From an uncultured bacterium (GTDB lineage Bacteria > Bacillota_I > Bacilli_A > RF39 > UBA660), in assembly GCA_947169285.1 (NCBI GenBank), contig CAMVPB010000004.1, forward strand, positions 17,267 through 81,266: a stretch of DNA of 64,000 bases, given 5' to 3'. Made by a program: the position numbers and the translations under genes. The notes beneath the pieces were generated by a model. It was not told the origin of the DNA, did not search any database, and was given only the letters and a program-made list of their open reading frames with translations. This document shows, piece after piece, positions 24,588 to 33,836 of this stretch (the first letter of the stretch is position 1; every line of letters starts with the position of its first letter).

Positions 24588-26117
24588 CTATTTTAAAAAT
24601 TTTTTTAACATTTTTTTTCTTAATAATTCTTTGTAAAATATATAATTCTCGTTTTTTCTATAAATTAAAACAAATAAACCAATTGATATAATTATTACAG
24701 AAAGAAATTTTAATACTAAATATAGCAAATTGGTATAAGGAATAAATTCATTAATGTATATGGTAACTAAAGCAATTAAAAATCCAACTACTGTATACCT
24801 TAAATACATTGCAAAATAATCCTTCAAATTTATAGTTAAAGATTTTTTTGTAATAACATATGGTTCCCACCAAAAATTAGTTAATAAGCATGAAATAATA
24901 GTTCCTAAAACCACTCCTGCTATTCCTAAATGTTTAGCTAGAAGTATTGAAGTGAAAATATTAATAACCGCTTCTATCACTGGTGAATACTTATCTTTGC
25001 TATAATTACCTGTCGCCTCTCTAAAAGACATGCAAGTTCTTCTCATACCAAATAAATAGTAATTAATTGCAATAGCATAAATAGATAATGTATTTAGCAA
25101 ATACTTTTTACCTAACCACAAACTAATAAATGGATTAAAAAGGCATATTAAACAGATAGTGCTTATTATATGAATCATATAGTCGGCGAAAAATGTTTTC
25201 TTAAAAACTTCTGTCATCTTCTCCCTATTTCCATCAACTTGTAAATTTCCTATACTGGCAATAATAGAGCTAAATATTTGCGTAACAATATTTTTTAATG
25301 CAGTAATAATTAATATATAATTAGAATAAAGGCCCACTTGAACTAATCCTAACACTTTTGAAATAACAATATTATCTGTTGAATTTAATACTACTCCCCC
25401 AAATTTATGATAAAACATCGCTTTTACATTGCATATAATCTGTTTATAATCTTTTCTACTAATTTTTTCTACATGTTTGTCCTTTAAAAAAGGGTACATT
25501 TTATCTGCTCTTCTATTTAATAATATGTTTTCAGTAAGTGTCATTATAATTTGAACCACTAAAAATAATATATAATTCTTTGTTAATAATAATATCACTA
25601 TTTGAGCAACATTAAGAACAAAAAAGAATGAATATCTATAAATTGTAGCAATATATCTTTGCTGATCACCTATTATTAGTAACCTCTTATGAGAAAATAA
25701 GTATGACACCGAAGTATTTAACACAAATAATATATATATTAAGTTTAAATTTGATATATTTGGTACCTCATTCATTAATAATTTATAAAAAGGTAATGCT
25801 ATTAAACCTAACATTGCTATTATTAATGCTATAGTTATATACACTTTTTTATAAAAATACATTAAGCTTTTTATTTTTTCATTATCATTTTCTGAGATTG
25901 GTTTATATAATTGATAAGACATTGCTGTAACAAAGCCAAGTTCAGTTAAACTTAATATTGTTAATATATTAGTAAATAAACCGCTTAACCCCAAATATTC
26001 AGGAGATAATATTTTAACAAAAACAAGCCTAGAAACTAAACTAATTAGTATCCCTAATGCCTGCCCTATCATAGCAAATACTAAATTTCTTATTGAATTA
26101 TCTGTTCTTGATTTCAT
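24588..26117 (-). CDS. Polysaccharide flippase (Wzx/MATE-like), second of two
   Basis: A 509-residue protein with 12-14 predicted spans of the oligosaccharide flippase family. It begins NSIRNLVFAMIGQALGILIS, has the conserved loop FTNILTILSLTELGFVTAMS, and a mid-protein VLNSTDNIVISKVLGLVQVG segment typical of polysaccharide exporters. It overlaps the polymerase-like gene by 20 bp, which suggests the two export and polymerise the same unit. It is not a recent duplicate of the flippase at 16395-17903. Confidence 0.88.
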   Translation of the reverse strand: MKSRTDNSIRNLVFAMIGQALGILISLVSRLVFVKILSPEYLGLSGLFTNILTILSLTELGFVTAMSYQLYKPISENDNEKIKSLMYFYKKVYITIALIIAMLGLIALPFYKLLMNEVPNISNLNLIYILFVLNTSVSYLFSHKRLLIIGDQQRYIATIYRYSFFFVLNVAQIVILLLTKNYILFLVVQIIMTLTENILLNRRADKMYPFLKDKHVEKISRKDYKQIICNVKAMFYHKFGGVVLNSTDNIVISKVLGLVQVGLYSNYILIITALKNIVTQIFSSIIASIGNLQVDGNREKMTEVFKKTFFADYMIHIISTICLICLFNPFISLWLGKKYLLNTLSIYAIAINYYLFGMRRTCMSFREATGNYSKDKYSPVIEAVINIFTSILLAKHLGIAGVVLGTIISCLLTNFWWEPYVITKKSLTINLKDYFAMYLRYTVVGFLIALVTIYINEFIPYTNLLYLVLKFLSVIIISIGLFVLIYRKNENYIFYKELLRKKMLKKFLK

Positions 26118-27495
26118 TTTTTAAACCTCTTAACTTATTTTTTATTTTTGTAAATAAGTCTTTTATTTCTTCGTTGCTGTGTTCCAAAAAGTATAACAAG
26201 CAATAAAGAATGGCAAACTTAAACACCGTGTTTATGTGAACAAAAGAGCTAAATAAATACTCATCTCTAATTTGATCTATTGCCATGTATAAGTACATTG
26301 CAAAAAATATTGTTAATACAGTCATTTGTTTTTTATTCATACTAATATAGAGTATGGAAAACATAAATCCATTAATAAACTGTAATACTATTAAACCTAA
26401 ATATCCAAAATCATGGTAATATCTTTTCCCGGATGTATATATGTTACTTGAAAGTTTTACATTGTCTTTAGTGTAAAAAACTTCCCATTTTGTAGTTATT
26501 GGTTGTATATAATCTGATATATTTAATTTATATGCCACATTTTGTATGCCTCTAAACGTTTCTTCTCCAAAAATTTTTGGTTTTTCAATTGGAGATGAAA
26601 TGTATCTATTTAGAGATGGAATTGGCGCTCCAAAATAAAATGATGTATATTCAACAATACCTGCATTAGTTTTACGACCAGTTAAAGGGAGTATAACATA
26701 AAATAATCCGGACACAGTAATAACACCTACTAATAAATATTTCCAGTATCTAAATATTATTGTCTTATAACTCAATTTTTTATTTAAAAAGAATATATAT
26801 ACAATAATTGAAAATAAAATATAAACAAAAGATTGCAACCTGCTTCCAATAAGCAAACTCATTAAAATACAAATTATTATTATAGAGATATATAATATAT
26901 TTTTCTTTTTTTCAATAAATAATTTTTTACCATATATTGACTTTACTAAAAAATAAATATTAACATAGCAGATAACTTCAGCCACTTTTTGTAATTGTGC
27001 AACAATTATATTAATATGAATGCCGGATTCAATATATTTTGTTGAAAATAATATTGAAGTGCTTCTATAAGTTTTTATCATTTTAAAAAGATTACTACCA
27101 TAATATCCAGCAGCATAAGAAATTCTTCTGACTTCTAAAAATACTAATACAAAACAAAATACTACAAATAATAATTGTATTATTATTTTGTAAATACTTA
27201 TATTTTTAGTATTGTCAATTACTTTTTTATTTTTTTTATCATAACCAAAAAATTTTTGAGCAAAAAACTCACCAACATTAAAAGTAATAACTGATAAAAG
27301 AATAATTAAGCAAGTGTTAAAAGATAATTTTGTGACATTATTCCATGATAATAATCCTATCATAGAACATAAAACAGAAATTAACATCGAGCATGAATAC
27401 AAAAATGATGGTGATAGTAAATTAAAACCATATAGTTTAATATTCGCATATATAATAACTGCTATAATAATTAATAATATAAAATATGTATACAT
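26098..27495 (-). CDS. Oligosaccharide repeat-unit polymerase-like membrane protein
   Basis: A 465-residue membrane protein with about twelve spans. The ATG at 27495 follows GGAGTAAAT; an upstream frame extension runs into the HAD gene. The loop GRKTNAGIVEYTSFYFGAPI then PSLNRYI and the following DFGYLGLI element are typical of O-antigen-polymerase-like (Wzy, EpsG-type) proteins that join repeat units outside the membrane. It is distinct from the plus-strand polymerase/ligase at 12182. Two such proteins plus two flippases imply two assembly lines. Confidence 0.8.
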   Translation of the reverse strand: MYTYFILLIIIAVIIYANIKLYGFNLLSPSFLYSCSMLISVLCSMIGLLSWNNVTKLSFNTCLIILLSVITFNVGEFFAQKFFGYDKKNKKVIDNTKNISIYKIIIQLLFVVFCFVLVFLEVRRISYAAGYYGSNLFKMIKTYRSTSILFSTKYIESGIHINIIVAQLQKVAEVICYVNIYFLVKSIYGKKLFIEKKKNILYISIIIICILMSLLIGSRLQSFVYILFSIIVYIFFLNKKLSYKTIIFRYWKYLLVGVITVSGLFYVILPLTGRKTNAGIVEYTSFYFGAPIPSLNRYISSPIEKPKIFGEETFRGIQNVAYKLNISDYIQPITTKWEVFYTKDNVKLSSNIYTSGKRYYHDFGYLGLIVLQFINGFMFSILYISMNKKQMTVLTIFFAMYLYMAIDQIRDEYLFSSFVHINTVFKFAILYCLLYFLEHSNEEIKDLFTKIKNKLRGLKNEIKNR

Positions 27496-27496
27496 G

Positions 27497-29395
27497 TTAT
27501 TTACTCCTTTTTTTTCTTTCATAAGCAATTTTATATATGTAATAATATGGTAATCTTATTTTAAATAGTCTTTTCATAAATCCTATTTTCCATCCAGATT
27601 CACTTATATCCCTTTTTAGGTGCTTTATATGAAATATATAATACCATATACTTTTAGGTGAGGCCATTTTTCTTTTATACATGTTGTCATTTATTATTTC
27701 ACCAAAAAATTTTGCAAAAGTCAAATTTGGTGACGTTAAATTGTCAATTAATATATCAACAAATTCAAAACTATTTTTTTCTTCAAGATAATCTAAATAT
27801 ACTTTAATATCAGTTATAAATTTAAATGCTCCTTCTTGAAGCACAGATATTTTATCATCCAATAAAACTTGTTTATCTTCAAAAACATAATATGGGTTTA
27901 TATCATTATATTTAATGGTAGATTGATGTTGAGCTGAAAAAACTTTTTCAAATAACACTTCACTTGAATATATCTTTGTTTGAATGTCATTAATATATTC
28001 ATTATTTTTAAAAAACATATACCCATCAGAACTCATATGGTTAATCTCACTATATTTCGATTGTGTTTCAACGCCAAAATATGCCCCTTTTATTTTTCTC
28101 TCAGGAAATAAATCCATAAGCATTTTTTGGGTTGTACCTTTCCAGCCCATATCAATTAAATAAAAATCTTTAGTGGTTAAACTATTTAAATAGTTAACAA
28201 AACAATTATATTCAGTTTTTCCAAGCTTATCTATTTCTGTTCTCAATATTTTTTCATATAAATAATAAAATTGATTTTCATAATTAGATAGGCTTTTTTT
28301 GTCAAATGTTTTACTACCAAAAATATTCAATTCTTTCATTTTCAAAATGATATCATTAGTTAATAAATTAAAATTGTCTAATATATCTACTATTCTTAAT
28401 TTATGATCAGCTAAAGTATTAATAATAGAATCATAATAATTATATTTATAAAGAAATGGTAATCTTAAACTTCTTCTAGAAACGTAAAAATAGTTTGTTC
28501 TCTTTGATTCATTAGGAAATAATACATTATACATTTCATAAATCATTTTCATATCTCTAGCACAAAACAACAATTTATATTTTTTATCAAAGCACTTATT
28601 TTTAAGCCAAATTAAAAAGTATAGACAAACCGGTCCAATTACTTCATAGCCAAAATTATAATAAATGTTACTTTCTACATTATTCTTTGACAAGCTAAAA
28701 ATGATGTTATTATTTAGAGTACTTAAATCTAATACTTTATTATTAATATAATTAGTCTTTATATTTGACCTAATTAAAATTGTAGAAATGCCCAGTAACT
28801 TTGGATATAAATAGTCACCTTTTTTTGAATCACCAAAATGAATTATTTCATTTCTTTCAAACTTATTTTCTCTTAACAATTCTTTAAATAGTTTGTTTGT
28901 TCTTTTTTTCATATTAAATTCAGAAGATACATATATTTCATCAATTTCATACCCACATTTATTTAATATTCTTTTTAACATATTAGAATTAAAATACATA
29001 TCAGAAACACAAATAATTCTTTTTTTTGATTTAACAGCAAAGTCATATATTTCTTTCATTTCTTTATTTGCTACACAAAAATCTAATTCGGCTTGTATTT
29101 CTAATTCTTTTAATAATTCCACATCATACTTTTTGTTTATACACTCATATATTTGATCAAAAGTCGCTTCTTCAACGCTATTTTTTTCTTTTGCTATTGA
29201 AGCTGCCTTTTTTCTAATTGATTTAAAATTGGAGATTTTCTTATTTGATAACTTATTATATTTTATTTCTACAAAATCAAAAATATCACTTGGATTCAAG
29301 CAATTTCTATTAATTAAAGTATCAAATATATCAAAAGAAATAACATTCTTTTTCAATATTCTTTTTTTTATTGTATTGTTCAAATAATAAGTCAT
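27497..29395 (-). CDS. HAD-superfamily hydrolase fused to a surface-locus domain (COG5610 type)
   Basis: A 632-residue protein. Residues 1-215 form a HAD hydrolase: motif I SFDIFDTLINR (nucleophile Asp in DIFDT), motif II CVSDMYFNSNML, a downstream Lys, and motif IV IHFGDSKKGDYLYPKLLGIS. Residues 240-560 hold a second domain seen with this HAD type in polysaccharide loci (LLFCARDMKMIYEMYNVLFP, and FYLIDMGWKGTTQKML). The last part is basic. Such proteins are often called predicted HAD hydrolases of COG5610, with no settled role; a glycosyl-phosphate or nucleotide-sugar substrate is plausible. It is followed by a LicD gene 8 bp upstream in the operon. Confidence 0.82.
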   Translation of the reverse strand: MTYYLNNTIKKRILKKNVISFDIFDTLINRNCLNPSDIFDFVEIKYNKLSNKKISNFKSIRKKAASIAKEKNSVEEATFDQIYECINKKYDVELLKELEIQAELDFCVANKEMKEIYDFAVKSKKRIICVSDMYFNSNMLKRILNKCGYEIDEIYVSSEFNMKKRTNKLFKELLRENKFERNEIIHFGDSKKGDYLYPKLLGISTILIRSNIKTNYINNKVLDLSTLNNNIIFSLSKNNVESNIYYNFGYEVIGPVCLYFLIWLKNKCFDKKYKLLFCARDMKMIYEMYNVLFPNESKRTNYFYVSRRSLRLPFLYKYNYYDSIINTLADHKLRIVDILDNFNLLTNDIILKMKELNIFGSKTFDKKSLSNYENQFYYLYEKILRTEIDKLGKTEYNCFVNYLNSLTTKDFYLIDMGWKGTTQKMLMDLFPERKIKGAYFGVETQSKYSEINHMSSDGYMFFKNNEYINDIQTKIYSSEVLFEKVFSAQHQSTIKYNDINPYYVFEDKQVLLDDKISVLQEGAFKFITDIKVYLDYLEEKNSFEFVDILIDNLTSPNLTFAKFFGEIINDNMYKRKMASPKSIWYYIFHIKHLKRDISESGWKIGFMKRLFKIRLPYYYIYKIAYERKKRSK

Positions 29396-29403
29396 TATTG
29401 CTC

Positions 29404-30201
29404 CTATTCTGAATAGTGTTGATTATCTTTTACTGGTGTCATATATTTTCCATACATATGTGTTAAATATTTATCATACATCTCAGGACCAGTTAGTTCA
29501 ATATTTTCAAACTTATATTTTTTTGGTGTTCCAAAGTATTCTTTTGGAACAATTTCTCTTGTCCTATAAGCACCCATTATTGTTCCTATAAAATTACTCT
29601 TTTCAACCTTTTGTCTTTTTAATAAACTGTCAATATGTTTAAGCCTTCTTTGAGGATTAATTATTTTTTTGGTAGGTAATACTTTTCCCAAAAATATTAA
29701 TATTTTTTCATATTTCTTTCTTTTTCTTACAGGATCTATTGTATCAATATAGTACCAACTAACAAGCATTCTATTAAATAAGATTCTAAAATAATATATT
29801 TTTCTTAAAATTTTATTATTAGGCGTACCATCAATTGGAAATATATCTATAAAAAGATGAGATTTTTCTCCAAGATGCTCATATCTTTTTTCAATTATTT
29901 CAGTATTTAAATCTTCTATTCTTGGCAAATAATATCTATATTTTTTATTGTTATAGAATGTTGTCAATTTCATATCTTCTGGAAGTTCTTTACTTGCTAC
30001 TTTAAGAAATTCTTCATAATCATCTCTCATCATAGCAATATCAACATCATCATCCCAAGGAATGAAACCTTTATGCCTTATTGCCCCTAAAAGTGTTCCT
30101 CCAATTATATAATATTTTAGATTATGTTTTTTACATATTTTTAAAAATTCTTTTACTAATCTTAAATCAATTTTATGTATCTCTTCTAAAGAATATTTCA
30201 T
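29404..30201 (-). CDS. LicD family phosphotransferase
   Basis: A 265-residue LicD nucleotidyltransferase-like protein. The hallmark is YYIIGGTLLGAIRHKGFIPW then DDDVDIAMMRDDYEEFL (metal-binding Asp triad). RYYLPRIEDLNTEI and FIDIFPIDGTPN follow, and MGAYRTREIVPKEYFG near the end is also a LicD trait. LicD transfers phosphocholine, or related polyol phosphates, from CDP donors to surface sugars. No CTP:phosphocholine cytidylyltransferase is seen here; TagD makes CDP-glycerol, so glycerol phosphate is a possible substrate. It overlaps the phosphoribosyltransferase gene by an ATGA. Confidence 0.92.
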   Translation of the reverse strand: MKYSLEEIHKIDLRLVKEFLKICKKHNLKYYIIGGTLLGAIRHKGFIPWDDDVDIAMMRDDYEEFLKVASKELPEDMKLTTFYNNKKYRYYLPRIEDLNTEIIEKRYEHLGEKSHLFIDIFPIDGTPNNKILRKIYYFRILFNRMLVSWYYIDTIDPVRKRKKYEKILIFLGKVLPTKKIINPQRRLKHIDSLLKRQKVEKSNFIGTIMGAYRTREIVPKEYFGTPKKYKFENIELTGPEMYDKYLTHMYGKYMTPVKDNQHYSE

Positions 30202-30803
30202 TTATATTCTGCCTCTTTCCATTTATAATACATTTTTAAATATTTTTTATTTTCTTTTGAATCATTAGACCATGGCCCTTTAATTATTGTATTTTTATAT
30301 AAATAATAATCTGGAATAAATATATCTTTTGCTTTTTCAAAATAATTCAAAACAGCAACCTTAATATCAGAACCTTTAAAAAACTTTTCTATTTCTGATT
30401 TAGCTAATAAAACACTATATCCCGTATCAATAGAATCATCTACTAATAATATTCTTTTACATTGTTTATGATTTTTCCAAATATTTTCATTAAAACAAAC
30501 ATTTCTATCAGAATTTGAAGAATGTACATTTGAATCCATTTCTTTTTTTCTCAAATATACTTTTAATTTATTAGGAATTAAGTTTAAAAGTGGCCTCAAT
30601 ATTTTTTTCAAATTTCCACCTTTTCTACTTGCACTTATTTCAAGTAATGAACAATTATTAAAATCAGAAAAATCTTTCCCTATTAAATAAGAACCTTTAG
30701 CTATAAAAATGACTAAATCATATTTATATGTTCTTTTTATTTTATTATATAATTCTTTATCTACTTTTCTTAAATCTTTTATTGATAATTCTTGATAATT
30801 CAT
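30198..30803 (-). CDS. Type I phosphoribosyltransferase-like protein
   Basis: A 201-residue protein with the PRPP-binding signature RILLVDDSIDTGYSV at about 135-149 and a VIFIAKGSYLIGKDF element typical of the first PRTase loop. The middle segment (about 65-125) is basic and not recognised. The ATG at 30803 gives MNYQELSIKDLRKVDKEL; a start 12 bp upstream is possible. It overlaps the PHP gene by 47 bp and licD by 4 bp, so all are co-translated. The acceptor is unknown; it could be a base salvage enzyme, but its fixed place in the polymer operon suggests a surface role. Confidence 0.8.
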   Translation of the reverse strand: MNYQELSIKDLRKVDKELYNKIKRTYKYDLVIFIAKGSYLIGKDFSDFNNCSLLEISASRKGGNLKKILRPLLNLIPNKLKVYLRKKEMDSNVHSSNSDRNVCFNENIWKNHKQCKRILLVDDSIDTGYSVLLAKSEIEKFFKGSDIKVAVLNYFEKAKDIFIPDYYLYKNTIIKGPWSNDSKENKKYLKMYYKWKEAEYK

Positions 30804-31494
30804 TCCACTTACCACCTTTAATTAATTTTAGTAATCTTACAATTTTTGTATTGAAATGAGCAAATTTAATACACTTATTTGTTTTAAAAATAGATTTATC
30901 TATTAAACATTTTATATTCTCTCTAGTTACAATTTCGGAAGTAATGCAATAATTTCTTCCAAGTTCATAAAATGTATGTGCATCGCTTCCAACAATTTTT
31001 ATTAAACCATATTTATCAGCTATTTGATTTTGTTTTACACTATATTCTTTTTTTATGTTCCTTCCATTATGACACTCAATTAAATCCACATCTTTATATA
31101 TTTTTTTTAACACTTCTGGCTTTATAACAGTTTTATATCTTTTCTCATCATATGGATGTGGAATATACACTATTCCATTTTGTTTTTTAATCTCTCTTAT
31201 TGTTTCAATTGCTGATAAATTTGAAGATATTTTATTTTTTAAAAACAATCCTATTATTTCACCATCATTTGTAAAAATTTCTTCACCAACTATAACTTCA
31301 ATGTTATGTTTTTTTAAAAAAGTTTTATATTTTAAAGCACCTTTTATTTCATTGTGATCAGTAATTGCTATACAATTAATACCTTTTAATTTACACATTA
31401 AAAAAAGAAAATGTTTTCCAAGAAAACTATCATGCGAGAACTTAGTATGAACATGAAATACAGTTTTATACTTTTTTTTAATGTTTTCCTTCAT
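30757..31494 (-). CDS. PHP-domain phosphoesterase
   Basis: A 245-residue PHP domain protein. Metal-binding motifs in order: FHVHTKFSHD (motif I), ITDHNEIKG (II), a GEEIFTNDGEIIG segment, YIPHPYD (III), and KIVGSDAHTFYELG (IV). PHP enzymes hydrolyse phosphoesters of nucleotides, histidinol phosphate or protein tyrosines. The family member here is closest by eye to small TrpH/YciV-type phosphatases. The ATG at 31494 follows AAGGAA-like sequence. It is co-transcribed with the sugar transferase upstream and the phosphoribosyltransferase downstream. Confidence 0.88.
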   Translation of the reverse strand: MKENIKKKYKTVFHVHTKFSHDSFLGKHFLFLMCKLKGINCIAITDHNEIKGALKYKTFLKKHNIEVIVGEEIFTNDGEIIGLFLKNKISSNLSAIETIREIKKQNGIVYIPHPYDEKRYKTVIKPEVLKKIYKDVDLIECHNGRNIKKEYSVKQNQIADKYGLIKIVGSDAHTFYELGRNYCITSEIVTRENIKCLIDKSIFKTNKCIKFAHFNTKIVRLLKLIKGGKWNELSRIINKRFKKSR

Positions 31495-31498
31495 AATA

Positions 31499-32179
31499 TT
31501 ATTTTGCCCCTGTTCTATTAAACACAACTTTTATAGTTCTAAAAATACATAATAAATCTAATTTAAATCCCATATTTTTAACATAGTAATATTCTAACTC
31601 AAGTCTCTTTTTATAAGTGGTTGCACTTCTTCCGTTCACTGCCCACCATCCAGTAATTCCAGGTCTAACGCTCTCATAAATTTTGTGATTTCCTTTATGT
31701 TCAGCAAGTTCCCCAGGTACTAAAGGCCTTGGACCTATTAAAGAAAGATCCCCCAACAAAACGTTTATAAATTGAGGCATTTCATCTATTGAACATTTTC
31801 TTATAATCTTACCTATCTTCGTTATTCTTGGATCATCATCCAATTTTTGAAACTTTTTCCATTCATCTCTATATTTCTTTTGCTTTAAAATCTTTTTTAA
31901 TTCTTCATCAGCATTCCAACACATACTTCTAAATTTATATATTTTGAATATTTTTCCGTTTTTTCCTATTCTTTTATGAGAATAAAAAATAGAATGAAAA
32001 TCTCCACTAAAAATATAAAATAATTTGATTATTGTAGATACCGGTATCAAAAAAACAATACCGATAATTGATAAAATAATATCAAAAACTCTTTTGGTGA
32101 AAAAATAAAAAAACTTTCTAATTTTTGATAAAATATTACTTATTACCATTGTATCTGATAAACTTACATCATTATTCAT
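31499..32179 (-). CDS. Undecaprenyl-phosphate sugar-1-phosphate transferase (priming enzyme)
   Basis: A 226-residue bacterial sugar transferase. After one membrane hairpin (about 30-55, VFDIILSIIGIVFLIPVSTI), the catalytic part has KRIGKNGKIFKIYKFRSM, DDDPRITKIGKIIRKCSIDE then MPQFINVLLGDLSLIGPRPL, the Asp-Glu/Pro-Gln signature, and VRPGITGWWAVNGR. It transfers a sugar phosphate to undecaprenyl phosphate to start repeat-unit synthesis. It is the first gene of the upper operon. The sugar is not predictable from sequence. Confidence 0.95.
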   Translation of the reverse strand: MNNDVSLSDTMVISNILSKIRKFFYFFTKRVFDIILSIIGIVFLIPVSTIIKLFYIFSGDFHSIFYSHKRIGKNGKIFKIYKFRSMCWNADEELKKILKQKKYRDEWKKFQKLDDDPRITKIGKIIRKCSIDEMPQFINVLLGDLSLIGPRPLVPGELAEHKGNHKIYESVRPGITGWWAVNGRSATTYKKRLELEYYYVKNMGFKLDLLCIFRTIKVVFNRTGAK

Positions 32180-32297
32180 ACTAATACACCTTTTCTAATT
32201 CATTAATTTCATAATAATTATATCACATAATATAATTTAATAACAATAAAACAAATATGCATTTTACATTTAACTTATATTTAAGATTTAGAATCAT

Positions 32298-32325
32298 AAA
32301 AAAAGAAATTATTTTCTTTCTTTTT
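32298..32325 (-). terminator. Terminator after tagD
   Basis: A purine-rich stem (AAAGAAA-type arm pairing with TTTCTTT) overlapping the tagD stop, followed on the minus strand by a T run. The stem is short and AT-rich. Confidence 0.55.
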
Positions 32326-32758
32326 GATTTGGTTCTGGAATTTGATCTACCCCAGATATAGGGTTTTGTAATTTTAAATCTTCTTTTATTTTTGTTGTAG
32401 AAATACCTTCAGTTCTATCTAAATATACCACTTCACAATAATCCTTTAAATACTCAAATTTATCACTTCCAGCCCAATCTCCGCCCATTACTACTACATC
32501 AACTTCATATTTTTTTACATCGTCTATTTTTTGTTCCCAATTTTCTTCAGGGATAACTAAATCAACATATCTAACTGCTTCAAGCATTTTCTTTCTAGTT
32601 TCATAATTGTGATATGTTTGTTTACCCTTTAAATTATTAAATTCTTCTGTTGATAATGCAACTATTAGATAATCTCCTAGCGCCTTAGCCCTTTGTAGTA
32701 ATCTAATATGTCCATAATGTAATAAATCAAAAGTTCCATAAGTTAATATTCTTTTCAT
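32309..32758 (-). CDS. tagD: Glycerol-3-phosphate cytidylyltransferase
   Basis: A 149-residue nucleotidyltransferase making CDP-glycerol from CTP and glycerol 3-phosphate for teichoic-acid synthesis. Motifs: RILTYGTFDLLHYGHIRLL (HxGH), RKKMLEAVRYVD, VVVMGGDWAGSDKF and DRTEGISTTKI (RTxGISTT). The ATG at 32758 follows GGGAG; a start 18 bp upstream is less likely. It has its own promoter and terminator next to the polymer operons. The tail after about 135 (PISGVDQIPEPNQKERK) extends beyond the usual end. Confidence 0.95.
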   Translation of the reverse strand: MKRILTYGTFDLLHYGHIRLLQRAKALGDYLIVALSTEEFNNLKGKQTYHNYETRKKMLEAVRYVDLVIPEENWEQKIDDVKKYEVDVVVMGGDWAGSDKFEYLKDYCEVVYLDRTEGISTTKIKEDLKLQNPISGVDQIPEPNQKERK

Positions 32759-32789
32759 AAAATCTCCCACTTTCAATTGGTCTTATATA

Positions 32790-32818
32790 AGTATAACAAA
32801 AATATATATTGTAAACAA
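32790..32818 (-). promoter_or_regulatory. Predicted sigma-A promoter for tagD
   Basis: On the minus strand TTGTTT (32818-32813), 17 bp, TATACT (32795-32790), about 31 bp upstream of the start codon. Confidence 0.5.
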
Positions 32819-32870
32819 GTTGAAAAGTTAAAATATATACTATTTTACATAATAAAATTGAATTTTACAA

Positions 32871-32899
32871 TTAGAAAAAGTGTTATTAAAATAACACTT
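32871..32899 (-). terminator. Terminator after the 281-aa membrane protein gene
   Basis: AAGTGTTATT and its complement form a perfect 10-bp stem with a 2-nt spacer (32878-32899). The flanks are T-rich in both directions, so it can end transcription on either strand. Confidence 0.7.
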
Positions 32900-32969
32900 C
32901 TTATTTATTTCTTGCTTGAAGAAGATTTTTTATTTCCTGATTTCTTTTTTTGGTGCGCTTTTTTTATTG

Positions 32970-33815
32970 CTATTTCTTCGATACAGTTTTTTTCACTTTT
33001 TTGTTGCCTTCTAATCCTTTTTTTACTCCTTTAGTTATTTCTTTTGCCATTTCCCCATAAACAGGTGCTACATCTTCTACAACCTTCTTATAAGTTGGAG
33101 CTATTTCTTCAATAACTTTAGCCCCTGCTTTACCTACTGAAGGAGCCATTTTTTCTAATCCTTCTTGAGCTACAGGCATCATCTGTTGTGCACTAAATGC
33201 CATTATTTCTCTTCTTTTAGCAATTGAATAAACTGCAGCAGATATCATAAGAGATGAAAATATTACAAATCCACCTAATCCATAATACACATAAGTATTA
33301 GATAAATCAAATGATTTATCAAAATCGCTACTTGATCTTACTAAATCGGTAATTAAGGAACAATATTTTGAAGTCACTTTATCATTTTTTGCTTCAAAGT
33401 GACAAGCAGATTCTCCACTGTATAAAACACTATTAATAGCTGATAATTGTTTGCTTTCAGATAATATACTTTTTTTAAGTTCTTCTATTTTATCCTGCCT
33501 TTCATAATAAGCGTCATCAAATCCTTCAAATTTTACTCTTGATAATTTTTTTATTTCATCTTCAACCGGTTTAATTTTTTCTTCTATCTTTTCTTTTTCT
33601 GTATACAAGTTTTGTTCTTCTATTTCTAATTGATTCATCAAATCATCTTTATAAGACTCTGAATATTTAGAGTTTATTTTATTACTTTTAATAACACCTA
33701 ATGATATTAGTATTCCACCTAGTAATATACCTATTATGAGTATTAATAATGCTGTAGTGGATATTTTCTTTTTTGTTAATTGATATTTTTCCTCATTTAA
33801 TAATTCTTTTTTCAT
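32970..33815 (-). CDS. Hypothetical two-span membrane protein with coiled coil
   Basis: A 281-residue protein of unknown family, preceded by a strong AGGAGG site. Spans are predicted at about 22-42 and 176-195. Between them lies a charged coiled coil (about 55-120) and a short region with two cysteines (about 135-152). The C-terminal 80 residues are cytosolic, Ala/Lys-rich and amphipathic (REIMAFSAQQMMPVAQEGLE and later helices), ending in Lys-rich KKVKKTVSKK. After the stop, the -1 frame continues as another Lys/Ser-rich tail. The gene lies downstream of tRNA-Arg. Function unknown. Confidence 0.75.
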   Translation of the reverse strand: MKKELLNEEKYQLTKKKISTTALLILIIGILLGGILISLGVIKSNKINSKYSESYKDDLMNQLEIEEQNLYTEKEKIEEKIKPVEDEIKKLSRVKFEGFDDAYYERQDKIEELKKSILSESKQLSAINSVLYSGESACHFEAKNDKVTSKYCSLITDLVRSSSDFDKSFDLSNTYVYYGLGGFVIFSSLMISAAVYSIAKRREIMAFSAQQMMPVAQEGLEKMAPSVGKAGAKVIEEIAPTYKKVVEDVAPVYGEMAKEITKGVKKGLEGNKKVKKTVSKK

Positions 33816-33836
33816 TTTATCCTCCTTCTTAATAAA

